From contig JAICKM010000067.1 of the NCBI GenBank assembly GCA_025927935.1, forward strand, positions 1 through 15,984: a stretch of 15,984 nt of DNA. The letters run 5' to 3'. Every line of letters begins with the position of its first letter. Position 1 is the stretch's first letter. A program made the translations under genes and the position numbers. This DNA comes from Chloroflexia bacterium. GTDB taxonomy: Bacteria > Chloroflexota > Chloroflexia > QHBQ01 > JADMIH01. The notes beneath the pieces are model-generated. The model was not told where the DNA came from and did not search any database. It saw only the letters and a list, made by a program, of their open reading frames with translations. This document shows positions 1-6,770 of the stretch, piece after piece.

Positions 1-82
1 GAGTTGCCTGGCTCTACGGAGGTCAAACGGAGAGCGGAGGCGCTGCGGCTAGGGTTAAAGGCAGGGGGCAGTTGGTGGCAGG

Positions 83-92
83 TTGATGTCAA
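83..92. repeat. TTGATGTCAA motif, copy 1
   Basis: This 10-base palindrome-like motif is identical to the one at 311-320 and differs by one base from the one at 323-332. It lies just left of the AT-rich hairpin. Candidate protein-binding site; the function is unknown. Confidence 0.4.
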
Positions 93-99
93 GGCACGA

Positions 100-134
100 A
101 AATGGATCGTAATAATGTTTATTACAATCCATTT
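100..134. repeat. AT-rich 16-bp hairpin
   Basis: Two 16-base arms (100-115 and 119-134) are inverted copies of each other with 15 of 16 positions matching, separated by the loop TGT. The flank to about 160 is also AT-rich, unlike the rest of the window. It lies just beyond the 3' end of the tRNA-like sequence (160-257, minus). It could be a terminator for minus-strand transcription, a recombination or replication structure, or a mobile-element end. No ORF in 1-160 looks convincing. Confidence 0.7.
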
Positions 135-159
135 ATATTACTTGTATAAGATTAAATTG

Positions 160-257
160 TGGTGCTCAGGATCAGACTTGAACTGATGACCCTGCGATTT
201 TCAGTCGCCGGATATCCCGTCCAGCATGGTCTACCGCCGTCTGTGGCGTGCCTGAAT
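160..257 (-). tRNA. tRNA-Phe(GAA)-like sequence, aberrant 5' half (probable pseudo-tRNA)
   Basis: Read on the minus strand, the 3' half has tRNA form. The anticodon loop is CTGAAAA (198-204, anticodon GAA) on a GCGA/TCGC stem, followed by a 5-base variable region. The T arm is a perfect ATCAG/CTGAT stem with loop TTCAAGT (171-187). Then come the 3' acceptor strand CCTGAGC, an A and an encoded CCA ending at 160. The 5' half is abnormal. A 7-base partner for the acceptor (ATTCAGG, 251-257) pairs at 6 of 7 positions including one G-U. About 40 bases lie between it and the anticodon stem where about 19 are expected, and no normal D arm is visible. It may be a pseudo-tRNA, a disrupted tRNA, or a 3' tRNA copy left at an integration site. 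The 3' half is solid; the 5' boundary is uncertain. Confidence 0.5.
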
Positions 258-310
258 TCCCTCTCGTCATTCCACTACTGTCCATCCCGTACCAGGCTTG
301 TCCGCCCCAA

Positions 311-332
311 TTGATGTCAACGTTGACGTCAA
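311..332. promoter_or_regulatory. near-perfect 22-bp palindrome of two TTGAYGTCAA units
   Basis: TTGATGTCAA (311-320) and TTGACGTCAA (323-332) are separated by CG and together form a palindrome with 20 of 22 symmetric positions. A third unit sits at 83-92. The symmetry suggests a dimeric DNA-binding protein or recombinase arm site. No clear gene starts nearby, and 258-414 otherwise shows nothing I can name. Confidence 0.45.
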
Positions 333-414
333 AATAGGAGAAATCTGCTTCGTTTATTCCTCCAACCTGACACCTCCACGTCGGTTTTCACCCCTGTGCA
401 GCGGTGGCCCAGCG

Positions 415-639
415 TTATCTAGCGCGGCGGCAAGCAGAGGGCAAGAGCGAGTGGGAGGTACGGTGGGCTTCGTTCAGGGCGCGTAAGTCCGCGGTCATGG
501 TGCCAAAGGTCCGTTGATGCTTTGCGACGGCGCCATCGAGCGTGGTAATGAGCACACAGGCGACAACCGTTTTCTGATGGACATCTAAGCCGCAAGCGCG
601 GGCATGGAGCAGCGGTACCGGGTGCCGACGAACGGACAA
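415..639 (-). pseudogene. IS110-family transposase, N-terminal relic
   Basis: This 74-codon ORF contains ACGLDVHQKTVVACVL near residues 16-31 and TFGTMTADLRAL near 44-55. These match the start of the RuvC-like DEDD domain of IS110-family transposases; the first catalytic Asp would be the D of GLDVH, residue 19. Intact family members are about 300-450 residues. Similarity stops after about residue 55, the remaining residues to the stop are unrelated, and no downstream DEDD or C-terminal domain follows. The fragment cannot be an active transposase. Its 5' end faces the MFS gene on the right. A separate C-terminal IS110 relic on the same strand lies at 2602-2812. Confidence 0.8.
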
Positions 640-748
640 ATTTCCCCCACGTGCTCACCTTCCTCGGAAGGGGCGACAAACAGCGTTACTGGACACACCG
701 TGCCGGATCCGTGCTGGCCCATGCGGTAGCCCGTTGCAGGGTGCCCCC

Positions 749-2143
749 TCACTCCTCGCCGACAGCCGGCTGGCCCGTCGCGGCTGCCACGGGGCGGAGA
801 GGTCCGCAGCGGACGACCCAGATCAATGACAGCAGCACACCAGCCGCGGCGGCCGCGAAGCAGACCGATAGCGGGTCCGCGATGCCTGCGGCCCCCGGCA
901 GCACGCCCACACCGACGCTGGCCAGCAGGGAGGTGCCCGTCGCCACCACGTCGGTGCCCGTGCGAAAGGCCAGCACGTAGCCGGGGTTGGAGGGAGGCGC
1001 CCAGCGCAGCAGGCCCGTGAATTCCCCCAGCTGCAGCCCGGCGATCCCGCTGCCCGCACAAGCGGCGGTCACCGCGAGCAGCCCGACGGTTAGCAGCGGC
1101 GGGCCCGGCATGCCCCCCGCCGGGCCCCCCGCGACCAGGGCTGTTAGGGCCAGCGCGGCCAGCGCGCTTGCGGCGCCGAGCGTCCAGGCCAGCCCGTGCC
1201 TATCCAGCAGGCGTCCCCAAACCAGCAGTGACAGCGCCCCAGCCCCGGTCGCGCCCAAGGTGAGCCCGCTGACCACCGTGAGCGGCAGCCCCAGCGCCCC
1301 TAGTAGGTAGACCGGCAGAAAAGGCATGGCGAGGCCGAGGCTACCCCCGCCAATCAGGCGCGCCAGCAGAAATGCTCGGAAGGCTGGCTGGGACCAGGCG
1401 CGGCTCAGTGTGGCACGCAGTGAGGTCATCGCGGCGGACCGCGGCCGGGCCGGGTGCGGCGTGGCGCGCATGAGTGTCCACGACACGACGCCGGCGGCCG
1501 CCCCGGCGCCGAGCACGGCGGTCATCGCCGGCGCTGCGGGCCCGTGCGGGCCGGCCAGCAGGTACGCGGCGGCCAGCGTGGCGGCCAGACCCCCCGCGCC
1601 CTCCAGCAGACTGCGCCGCCCAAAGTAGCGGCCGCGGCCTCCCGCCGGCACCACGTCCGCCGCCCAGGAGAACCAGGCCAGGCCAGCGATGGCGTCGGGC
1701 AGGGTCGTGCCGACGGTCCACAGCAGCAGGCACGGCCAGAGCAGCTCCGCCGGCAGCGCCCACCAGCAGCCGACCAGCGCGAGCGTGGCGACTGCCACGT
1801 GCCCGACCCGGCTCGCCCCCAGGCAGCGCAGGATCAAGTGCTTGCGCGGGATGCCGAGCCAGCGGCCGGCGAGCAGCCAGCTCCCGCAGCGGGCGGCCGC
1901 GGCGGCTGTGGCCAGCGTGCCGATCTGCCAGACCGGCATACCGACCGCCAGCGCCCAGACGGTGATCACGGCGGGACCAAGGCAACTTGCCATGGCCGAG
2001 AAGGCCGGACCCTCCAGCATCATCAGGCGGCGCGCCGTGCGCAGCTCAGACTCGCCGAGACCGCCCGCGCGCGGCGGGGCGGGGGCGGCGACTGGCGCCC
2101 CGGTTGGGAACGGGCCAGCGGCCGGGTGCGGGATTTGTGGCAT
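749..2143 (-). CDS. MFS transporter
   Basis: A 464-residue integral membrane protein with many hydrophobic segments in the usual two-bundle size range of the major facilitator superfamily. After a Pro/Ala-rich N-terminus of about 35 residues, helices begin near residue 45. The sequence GRGRYFGRRSLL (about 169-180) matches the basic loop typical of a bacterial MFS group often written RGRFFGRRN. A second MFS-type loop, GRLLDRHG, lies in the C-terminal half. The ATG at 2143 is preceded on the minus strand by AGAGAGGGC at suitable distance. The substrate cannot be told from sequence. The gene stands alone between two IS110 relics that lie on the same strand, suggesting it may have arrived as passenger DNA. 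A promoter-like module about 320 bases upstream points at it, which would give a long leader. Confidence 0.85.
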   Translation of the reverse strand: MPQIPHPAAGPFPTGAPVAAPAPPRAGGLGESELRTARRLMMLEGPAFSAMASCLGPAVITVWALAVGMPVWQIGTLATAAAAARCGSWLLAGRWLGIPRKHLILRCLGASRVGHVAVATLALVGCWWALPAELLWPCLLLWTVGTTLPDAIAGLAWFSWAADVVPAGGRGRYFGRRSLLEGAGGLAATLAAAYLLAGPHGPAAPAMTAVLGAGAAAGVVSWTLMRATPHPARPRSAAMTSLRATLSRAWSQPAFRAFLLARLIGGGSLGLAMPFLPVYLLGALGLPLTVVSGLTLGATGAGALSLLVWGRLLDRHGLAWTLGAASALAALALTALVAGGPAGGMPGPPLLTVGLLAVTAACAGSGIAGLQLGEFTGLLRWAPPSNPGYVLAFRTGTDVVATGTSLLASVGVGVLPGAAGIADPLSVCFAAAAAGVLLSLIWVVRCGPLRPVAAATGQPAVGEE

Positions 2144-2316
2144 GATCTGCCCTCTCTGGGACCCCCGCCCCTCAGCCCGCGGCGGTGATGGGACCCGGCC
2201 GGCCCGCCGACCACATGCCGGCCTTCGCGGCTAGGACGGCCGGGATGGCGCGCCGCGGGGCGCGCCACGAACAAAGCCGCGCAGCGCTGGCTCGTGGGGC
2301 CAGTTGTCGCGCCCGC

Positions 2317-2350
2317 AGCACCGGCCGAGGCGCGGGCCCGCGCCGGTGCT
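2317..2350. repeat. GC-rich hairpin in the MFS upstream region
   Basis: AGCACCGGC (2317-2325) and GCCGGTGCT (2342-2350) are perfect 9-base inverted arms around a GC-rich loop. It would fold in the long leader of the MFS transcript. There is no T-run, so it is not a classic terminator. The 458-base stretch 2144-2601 holds no convincing gene; apart from this hairpin it contains the palindromic module at 2470-2551. Confidence 0.4.
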
Positions 2351-2469
2351 TCCCGTTGTGTCGGACGCTTAGCCTACCAGCACTGCACCCCGCGGCCCAA
2401 GCGTTGCCGCACGCGCCGAAGCATCGCTGTGGCGGCACCGCGGACCGGAAGGACTGCGGCACCGCTTAT

Positions 2470-2475
2470 ATCATA
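2470..2475 (-). promoter_or_regulatory. -10-like TATGAT in module copy 1
   Basis: On the minus strand, TATGAT begins exactly 19 bases after the conserved CCGATGC end of the palindromic repeat (2495-2501), the same spacing as in the copies at 6698 and 12156. It lacks the TGn extension seen in the other two. A transcript from here would run toward the MFS gene with roughly a 320-base leader. A GTG lies 7 bases downstream at 2462, but the ORF it opens does not look like a real protein. Confidence 0.4.
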
Positions 2476-2494
2476 ATACCGGGGACGCAGCTGC

Positions 2495-2551
2495 GCATCG
2501 GTGGTAGCCGCCAGTCTTTGGCGGCTACCCGCCAAAGACTGGCGGGTAGCC
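2495..2551 (-). repeat. palindromic repeat module, copy 1 (double palindrome)
   Basis: On the minus strand the stretch reads as two nested inverted repeats built from CCGCCA and TGGCGG, ending in GGCGGCTACCACCGATGC. The last 18 bases are identical to the repeats at 6698-6740 and 12156-12206. The plus-strand arms GCCAGTCTTTGGC and GCCAAAGACTGGC pair perfectly, so the element can form a long cruciform or RNA hairpin. Confidence 0.8.
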
Positions 2552-2601
2552 AGGGGCGGTAGGTAAGCCGTCCGGTCGGTTCCCTGGAAAATTCTCCTGA
2601 G

Positions 2602-2812
2602 CTATGCTGCTTTGGCGGGCGTGAGGGTGGCCGTGTAGCCGAACTGCTCTAATCGCCTCAGGTGATGCTGTTGGATCCGTGTTTGGTCCAGCTTGTTGAA
2701 GTAATCCCCCCGGGTAAGGCGTGCCCTCACGTAACATGTAGTAGATGATCCGCATGATGCTATGGGCGACGGCTATTGCCGCTCGGAGCAGCACCCGGCG
2801 ACATAAATGCTG
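2602..2812 (-). pseudogene. IS110-family transposase, C-terminal relic with frameshift
   Basis: On the minus strand, one frame reads CRRVLLRAAIAVAHSIMRII and continues YYMLREGTPYPG. After a run of six G (2706-2711 on the plus strand as C) the reading must change frame to continue as GDYFNKLDQTRIQQHHLRRL and then EQFGYTATLTPAKAA to a TAG at 2602. This is the standard C-terminus of IS110-family transposases (VAHSILVIIYHLLR, then DYF..LD and RRLE.LGY). The N-terminal part is absent beyond about 2812. The single-base frameshift at the homopolymer and the truncation make it a relic. It is not the missing part of the fragment at 415-639, because the order of the ends is wrong for one interrupted copy. 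Confidence 0.8.
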
Positions 2813-2875
2813 TGTTTAGCCGCTCTATCTCGAAACTGAACAGCCTCGCGATGTTCGCCCGATTGGATAATCGCG

Positions 2876-2881
2876 TATAAT
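2876..2881 (+). promoter_or_regulatory. -10 box TATAAT for the CheB-CheR-kinase operon
   Basis: A perfect TATAAT lies 44 bases before the ATG at 2926. No strong -35 hexamer is seen at 17-18 bases. Downstream, GGTCGG (2888-2893) and CCGACC (2902-2907) can form a small leader hairpin, followed by an AGGAA Shine-Dalgarno before the start. The promoter sits just after the IS110 relic. Confidence 0.5.
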
Positions 2882-2925
2882 TAGGAGGGTCGGCCGGCAC
2901 CCCGACCTAGGAAGCAGGAACGTTC

Positions 2926-5900
2926 ATGTCCCAGCCCCGCGCGGGGTCTGCGCTCGTCGTGGTCGGCGCCTCCGCCGGTGGGGTCGAGGCGCTCACCGAA
3001 CTCGTCGGCACTTTGCGCCCCGCGTTTCCGGCCCCAATCGTGATCGCCCAACACCTCGATCCCACCCGCCCCAGTCACCTCGGTGACATCCTGGCGCGCC
3101 ACTCGCCCTTGCCCGTCGTCACCGTCGCGGATCATGCCCCGCTTCATGCCGGCACGGTCTACGTCGTCCCGGCCAATCGCCATGTGCAGATCACCGATCA
3201 CGATATGACGGTGCTGCCCGATGGGGCGGGGCGGCCCAAGCCTTCCGTGGATCTCCTCCTCACTAGCGCCGCGGCCGTCTACGGGGAGCAGCTCATCGCC
3301 GTCATTTTGACCGGTACCGGCTCCGACGGTGCCGCCTGCGGGCGCGCGGTGCACGATGCTGGAGGCACGGTCGTGATTCAGAACCCCACGACGGCGGCGT
3401 ATCCTGGTATGCCCGCCGCGCTCGCACCCCAGACCGTTGACATCGTCGCGGACTTGCCGCAGATCGGCGCGATCTTGCACGATCTCCTCGCCGGGCTGGC
3501 GGTCTCCCTTCGACCCGAGGCCGAGCACGCCCTCGATGCCTTCCTGGATCAGGTCCGAGAGCACAGCGGGATTGACTTTCGCGTCTACAAGCCGGCCACC
3601 ATCCTGCGCCGGCTCCAGCGCCGCATCACGGCTACCCAATGCCAGGATCTGGCCGGCTATGCCGCCTATCTCCAACGCGAACCTGAAGAATATGGCCGGC
3701 TCGTCAACAGCTTTCTGATCAAAGTCGCCGCCTTCCTGCGCGACCCGGAACTGTTCGCGGTCCTGCGCACGCAGGTGCTGCCCGCGCTGATTGCAGCCAA
3801 CCGGTCGCCCGGCCAGGCGCTACGGTTCTGGTCGGCGGGTTGCGCGACCGGGGAGGAGGCGTACTCGCTGGCAATCCTCATCTGCGAGCTGCTCGGCGCG
3901 GAGCTGAGCGGCTGGGCCGTTAAGATCTTCGCCACCGACCTCGACGCTGACGCCGTCGCCTTCGCCCGCCAGGGCATCTACCCTGCGGCCGCCCTCGCCG
4001 GACTACCGGAGGATCTGATCACGCGCTATTTCAGCGCCGGTCCCGAGGGATACACGATCAACAAGCAGGTGCGTAGCCTGGTCGTCTTTGGCGAACACGA
4101 CCTGGGCCAGCATGCCCCCTTCCCGCAGCTCGACCTGATCTTATGCCGGAATGTGTTGATCTACTTCACGCAGGAGTTGCAGCAGCGCGCCCTCCAACTC
4201 TTTGCCTTCGCCTTGCGGGATGGTGGCTATCTGGTCCTGGGGCGCACGGAGACGGTGCGCTCGCTCGATGAGTTCTTCGTCCCGCAGTTTTCGCCCCACA
4301 AGATTTATTGCCGGCAGGGCAGCCGCACACCCCGCCTCTTGTCCCTGCCGGCCCTGGCACGCGCCCCCCAGGCGCTGCCCCGCGCGGGGCAGCGCCCGCA
4401 TCTCGCGGGGGCGCAGGAATTGTTCGCGGCGCGCCAGGAGGCGCAACTGGTCCGGGCGGCGTGGGATAGCCTGTTGCACCGTCTGGCGATTGGGGTGGTG
4501 GTGGTCGATGCCCACTGTGATATTCAGGACATCAATAGCGCGGCCCGGCGCCTGCTCTCGATTCACATTCCGGCTATCGGTGAGGATTTTGTGCATCTGG
4601 CCCAGCACCTCACACCACGCCCCCTGCGCGCGGCTATTGATGGGGCATTCCACAACGGGGAGATCACCAGTCTGGAAGACATCGAGGTGCCCCATATCAC
4701 CACGGGTGAGCCGGTCCATCTCCAAATCACCTGTTACCCGCTCCAGACCAGCGGCGATGCGGCCGCGCCGACCACCGTCCTTATCCAGATCGCCGATATC
4801 ACCCCGAGTGTCGCGGCCCGCCAGGAGCTGGTGCAGGTGCGGACGGCGATGGCCGCGCAGGAAGCGGCGCGGACCCAGGCCGTCGCCGATCTGGAAACAG
4901 CCTACACGCGCTTGGCCCGGCAGAACGCCGAGTTACAGCAGATCAACGCCGATCTAGCTGCCGCTCACCAGCACGCGGAGGCCGCCGTGGCGCGCCACGC
5001 CGCGCAGATGAAACATTTGGTGGCGACCAATCGCGCCGTGCTGGCGGCGAACGAGGAATTGGCGCGCACCAATACGGTACTGCGGGCGACGAGCGACCTC
5101 GCGCAACTGAGCGCCGAGCAAGCGCAGGCGGGCGTCGAGGAGGTCGAGACGCTTAACGAGGAGTTGCAGGCCGCGAACGAAGAACTGGAGACGCTCAACG
5201 AGCAGTTACAGGCCGCCATCGAGGAGTTGAACACGTCCAACACCGATCTGGCCGCCCGCGGGGAGGACCTCCAGCACCTGACCCAAGCGAAAGAGGGGTT
5301 GCAGCACCGGCTGCTGCAGGGCGTCATCGGCGCGCAGGAGAACGAACGCCGGCGGGTCGCGCGCGAATTGCACGACGATATCGGCCAGGCGCTGACCGCC
5401 CTGGTGCTGGCGCTGGGCGTCATCCAAGACGGCTTGCCGGAGGAGAGCGAGCGAGAGCGCCGGATTCTGGAGGATGCGACGGGGTTGGCGGAGAACATGA
5501 TGAGCGGGCTCCGGCGCATCATCGCCGATCTGCGCCCGCCGGTGCTTGACGATCTAGGGTTGGTGCCGGCGCTGCGCCGCCTGGGGAGCGATCTCCAGGA
5601 GCGCGCCGGCGTGACCGTGGTAGTGCAAGCCGCCGAGCTCCCCGGCCGGTTGCCGCCCGAGGTAGAGCTCACGCTCTTCCGCGTGGCCCAAGAGGCGCTC
5701 ACGAACATCGGCAAGCACGCTCACGCCCACGAGGCCCGCATCCTACTCCGCTGTGATCCCGCGCAGGTGACGCTGCAGATCCAAGATGACGGCCAGGGGC
5801 TGCCGCAGGCCGGTGTGGGCCTGGATCAGGCAGACGCCCCCCGTTTGGCAGCGCATTTTGGGCTGCTGGGCATGCAAGAACGCGTGGCCCTGCTGAACGG

Positions 5901-5973
5901 CAGCTTCCGGGTGGAGAGCGCCCCGCACGCAGGGACAACGGTTCAGGTGGAGGTGCCGCTTGCAGTGGGATGA
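2926..5973 (+). CDS. CheB-CheR-PAS-coiled-coil histidine kinase hybrid
   Basis: This 1015-residue cytoplasmic protein joins several signalling domains. Residues about 8-195 are a CheB methylesterase with the catalytic triad visible as Ser16 (GASAGG), His43 (AQHLDP) and Asp134 (GTGSDG); the usual CheB receiver is absent. Residues about 205-465 are a CheR methyltransferase with the SAM-binding motif FWSAGCATGEEAYS (301-314) and LCRNVLIYF (406-414). A PAS-like domain follows at about 513-625. A long coiled coil spans about 628-800 with heptad-like NEELQAANEELETLNEQLQA. The C-terminus is a NarL-type kinase: HisKA_3 with RELHDDIGQ (phospho-acceptor His816), N box LTNIGKHA (about 925-932), G1 DDGQGLP (954-960) and G2 HFGLLGM (977-983). 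The response-regulator gene starts 46 bases downstream and is its likely partner. No chemoreceptor or other che gene is in the window, so targets of the CheB/CheR domains are unknown. Confidence 0.92.
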   Translation: MSQPRAGSALVVVGASAGGVEALTELVGTLRPAFPAPIVIAQHLDPTRPSHLGDILARHSPLPVVTVADHAPLHAGTVYVVPANRHVQITDHDMTVLPDGAGRPKPSVDLLLTSAAAVYGEQLIAVILTGTGSDGAACGRAVHDAGGTVVIQNPTTAAYPGMPAALAPQTVDIVADLPQIGAILHDLLAGLAVSLRPEAEHALDAFLDQVREHSGIDFRVYKPATILRRLQRRITATQCQDLAGYAAYLQREPEEYGRLVNSFLIKVAAFLRDPELFAVLRTQVLPALIAANRSPGQALRFWSAGCATGEEAYSLAILICELLGAELSGWAVKIFATDLDADAVAFARQGIYPAAALAGLPEDLITRYFSAGPEGYTINKQVRSLVVFGEHDLGQHAPFPQLDLILCRNVLIYFTQELQQRALQLFAFALRDGGYLVLGRTETVRSLDEFFVPQFSPHKIYCRQGSRTPRLLSLPALARAPQALPRAGQRPHLAGAQELFAARQEAQLVRAAWDSLLHRLAIGVVVVDAHCDIQDINSAARRLLSIHIPAIGEDFVHLAQHLTPRPLRAAIDGAFHNGEITSLEDIEVPHITTGEPVHLQITCYPLQTSGDAAAPTTVLIQIADITPSVAARQELVQVRTAMAAQEAARTQAVADLETAYTRLARQNAELQQINADLAAAHQHAEAAVARHAAQMKHLVATNRAVLAANEELARTNTVLRATSDLAQLSAEQAQAGVEEVETLNEELQAANEELETLNEQLQAAIEELNTSNTDLAARGEDLQHLTQAKEGLQHRLLQGVIGAQENERRRVARELHDDIGQALTALVLALGVIQDGLPEESERERRILEDATGLAENMMSGLRRIIADLRPPVLDDLGLVPALRRLGSDLQERAGVTVVVQAAELPGRLPPEVELTLFRVAQEALTNIGKHAHAHEARILLRCDPAQVTLQIQDDGQGLPQAGVGLDQADAPRLAAHFGLLGMQERVALLNGSFRVESAPHAGTTVQVEVPLAVG

Positions 5974-6019
5974 ACCCGACCCCGCGGCCGGGGCGCCAGG
6001 AGAGACGGCGCGGGGAGTA

Positions 6020-6658
6020 ATGCGCGTCTTGATCTGCGATGACCACGCGGTGGTGCGGGCCGGCCTGCGACTCATCCTGGAAACGCAGCCCGGCTTCGCA
6101 CTGGTGGGCGAGGCAACGGACGCCCAAGAGGTCATTGCCCGGGCGACAGCGACGCGCCCCGATCTGGTGATCCTGGATCTGAGCCTGCCGGGCCTGACCG
6201 GTTTGGCGGCGATCCCCCTGCTGCTGCAGGCGGTGCCGGAGGCGAAGGTGCTGGTGCTCACGGTCCACGAAGATGAGGCGTATTTCTTCGCGGCTCTCCA
6301 CGCCGGCGCTGCCGGCTACGTGCTGAAAGGCGGGTCGGCCAGCGAGCTGATCGCTGCCCTGGACCTGGTGGCCCAGGGCGGCGTCCCGATCCCCCGGATC
6401 TTGGGCCAGCGGCTGGCCAGTGACCATCTAAGCCGCGCGGCCGACACCGCCGAGCTTTCGGATCGCGAACAAGCGGTACTCCGGCTCGTCGCGGCGGGAC
6501 GGAGCAATAAAGAGATGGCCGATGAGTTGGCGCTGAGCCTGCGCACCGTGGAGCGACACCGCAGCACCATCATGAGCAAACTGGGCTTTCATAATAAGGC
6601 CGAGTTGCTGGCCTATGCCGTGCGCCGCGGCGTGCTGGACGGCCCCGTTGCCCCGTAA
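6020..6658 (+). CDS. NarL/FixJ-family response regulator
   Basis: A 212-residue two-domain regulator. The receiver (about 1-120) has the acidic pair Asp7-Asp8, phospho-acceptor Asp53 in VILDLSLPG, Thr81 and Lys103 in GYVLKGG, so all key residues are present. The C-terminal LuxR/GerE-type helix-turn-helix (about 146-205) reads LSDREQAVLRLVAAGRSNKE and continues MADELALSLRTVERHRSTIM. The ATG at 6020 begins the normal MRVLICDDH start and follows GGGGAG; a TTG at 5960 in the same frame would overlap the kinase gene and adds 20 atypical residues. The HisKA_3 kinase immediately upstream belongs to the class that normally pairs with NarL regulators, so the two very likely form one two-component system. 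Target genes are not shown by the sequence. Confidence 0.93.
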   Translation: MRVLICDDHAVVRAGLRLILETQPGFALVGEATDAQEVIARATATRPDLVILDLSLPGLTGLAAIPLLLQAVPEAKVLVLTVHEDEAYFFAALHAGAAGYVLKGGSASELIAALDLVAQGGVPIPRILGQRLASDHLSRAADTAELSDREQAVLRLVAAGRSNKEMADELALSLRTVERHRSTIMSKLGFHNKAELLAYAVRRGVLDGPVAP

Positions 6659-6664
6659 CCCGCG

Positions 6665-6695
6665 CGGGGCGCCCCTGTTAGCGGGCGCCGCCCCG
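6665..6695 (+). terminator. GC-rich hairpin after the response-regulator gene
   Basis: GGGGC (6666-6670) pairs with GCCCC (6690-6694), and GCCC (6671-6674) pairs with GGGC (6683-6686), with a three-base bulge. It begins 7 bases after the stop codon. It lacks a following T-run, so intrinsic termination is possible but weakly supported. Confidence 0.35.
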
Positions 6696-6697
6696 AA

Positions 6698-6740
6698 TCT
6701 GGCGGCGACCCGCCATTTTTTGGCGGCTACCACCGATGCG
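6698..6740 (+). repeat. palindromic repeat module, copy 2
   Basis: The element contains CCGCCA-TTTTT-TGGCGG as a hairpin and continues CTACCACCGATGC. From TTGGCGG onward it is identical to copy 3 at 12156-12206 for 20 bases, and it shares 18 bases with copy 1 at 2495-2551. It stands directly upstream of a leaderless-type promoter. Confidence 0.8.
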
Positions 6741-6755
6741 CGCGCCCTCGGCGGG

Positions 6756-6764
6756 TGCTACAAT
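6756..6764 (+). promoter_or_regulatory. extended -10 promoter (TGCTACAAT) for leaderless mRNA
   Basis: TGC followed by TACAAT (6759-6764) fits the extended -10 form TGn-TATAAT. The ATG at 6771 begins 6 bases after the hexamer, the usual distance to the transcription start, and there is no Shine-Dalgarno between them. Transcription would begin at or next to the start codon. Exactly 19 bases separate the hexamer from the repeat's CCGATGC end. The same arrangement recurs at 12223-12238. Confidence 0.65.
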
Positions 6765-6770
6765 GGACTT

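Noticed and set aside
2172..2462. Minus-strand GTG ORF of 96 codons, 7 bases after the TATGAT of module copy 1
   Set aside because: The position would suit a leaderless gene, but the translation is rich in Arg/Ala/Pro with no protein-like pattern and lies in a GC-rich leader.
2144..2470. Riboswitch in the MFS leader
   Set aside because: No conserved core of TPP, cobalamin, glycine, guanidine or T-box elements was recognised; only simple GC-rich hairpins are seen.
5960..6019. TTG start for the NarL regulator overlapping the kinase gene
   Set aside because: The 20 added residues do not match receiver domains. The ATG at 6020 begins the canonical first strand and has a Shine-Dalgarno.
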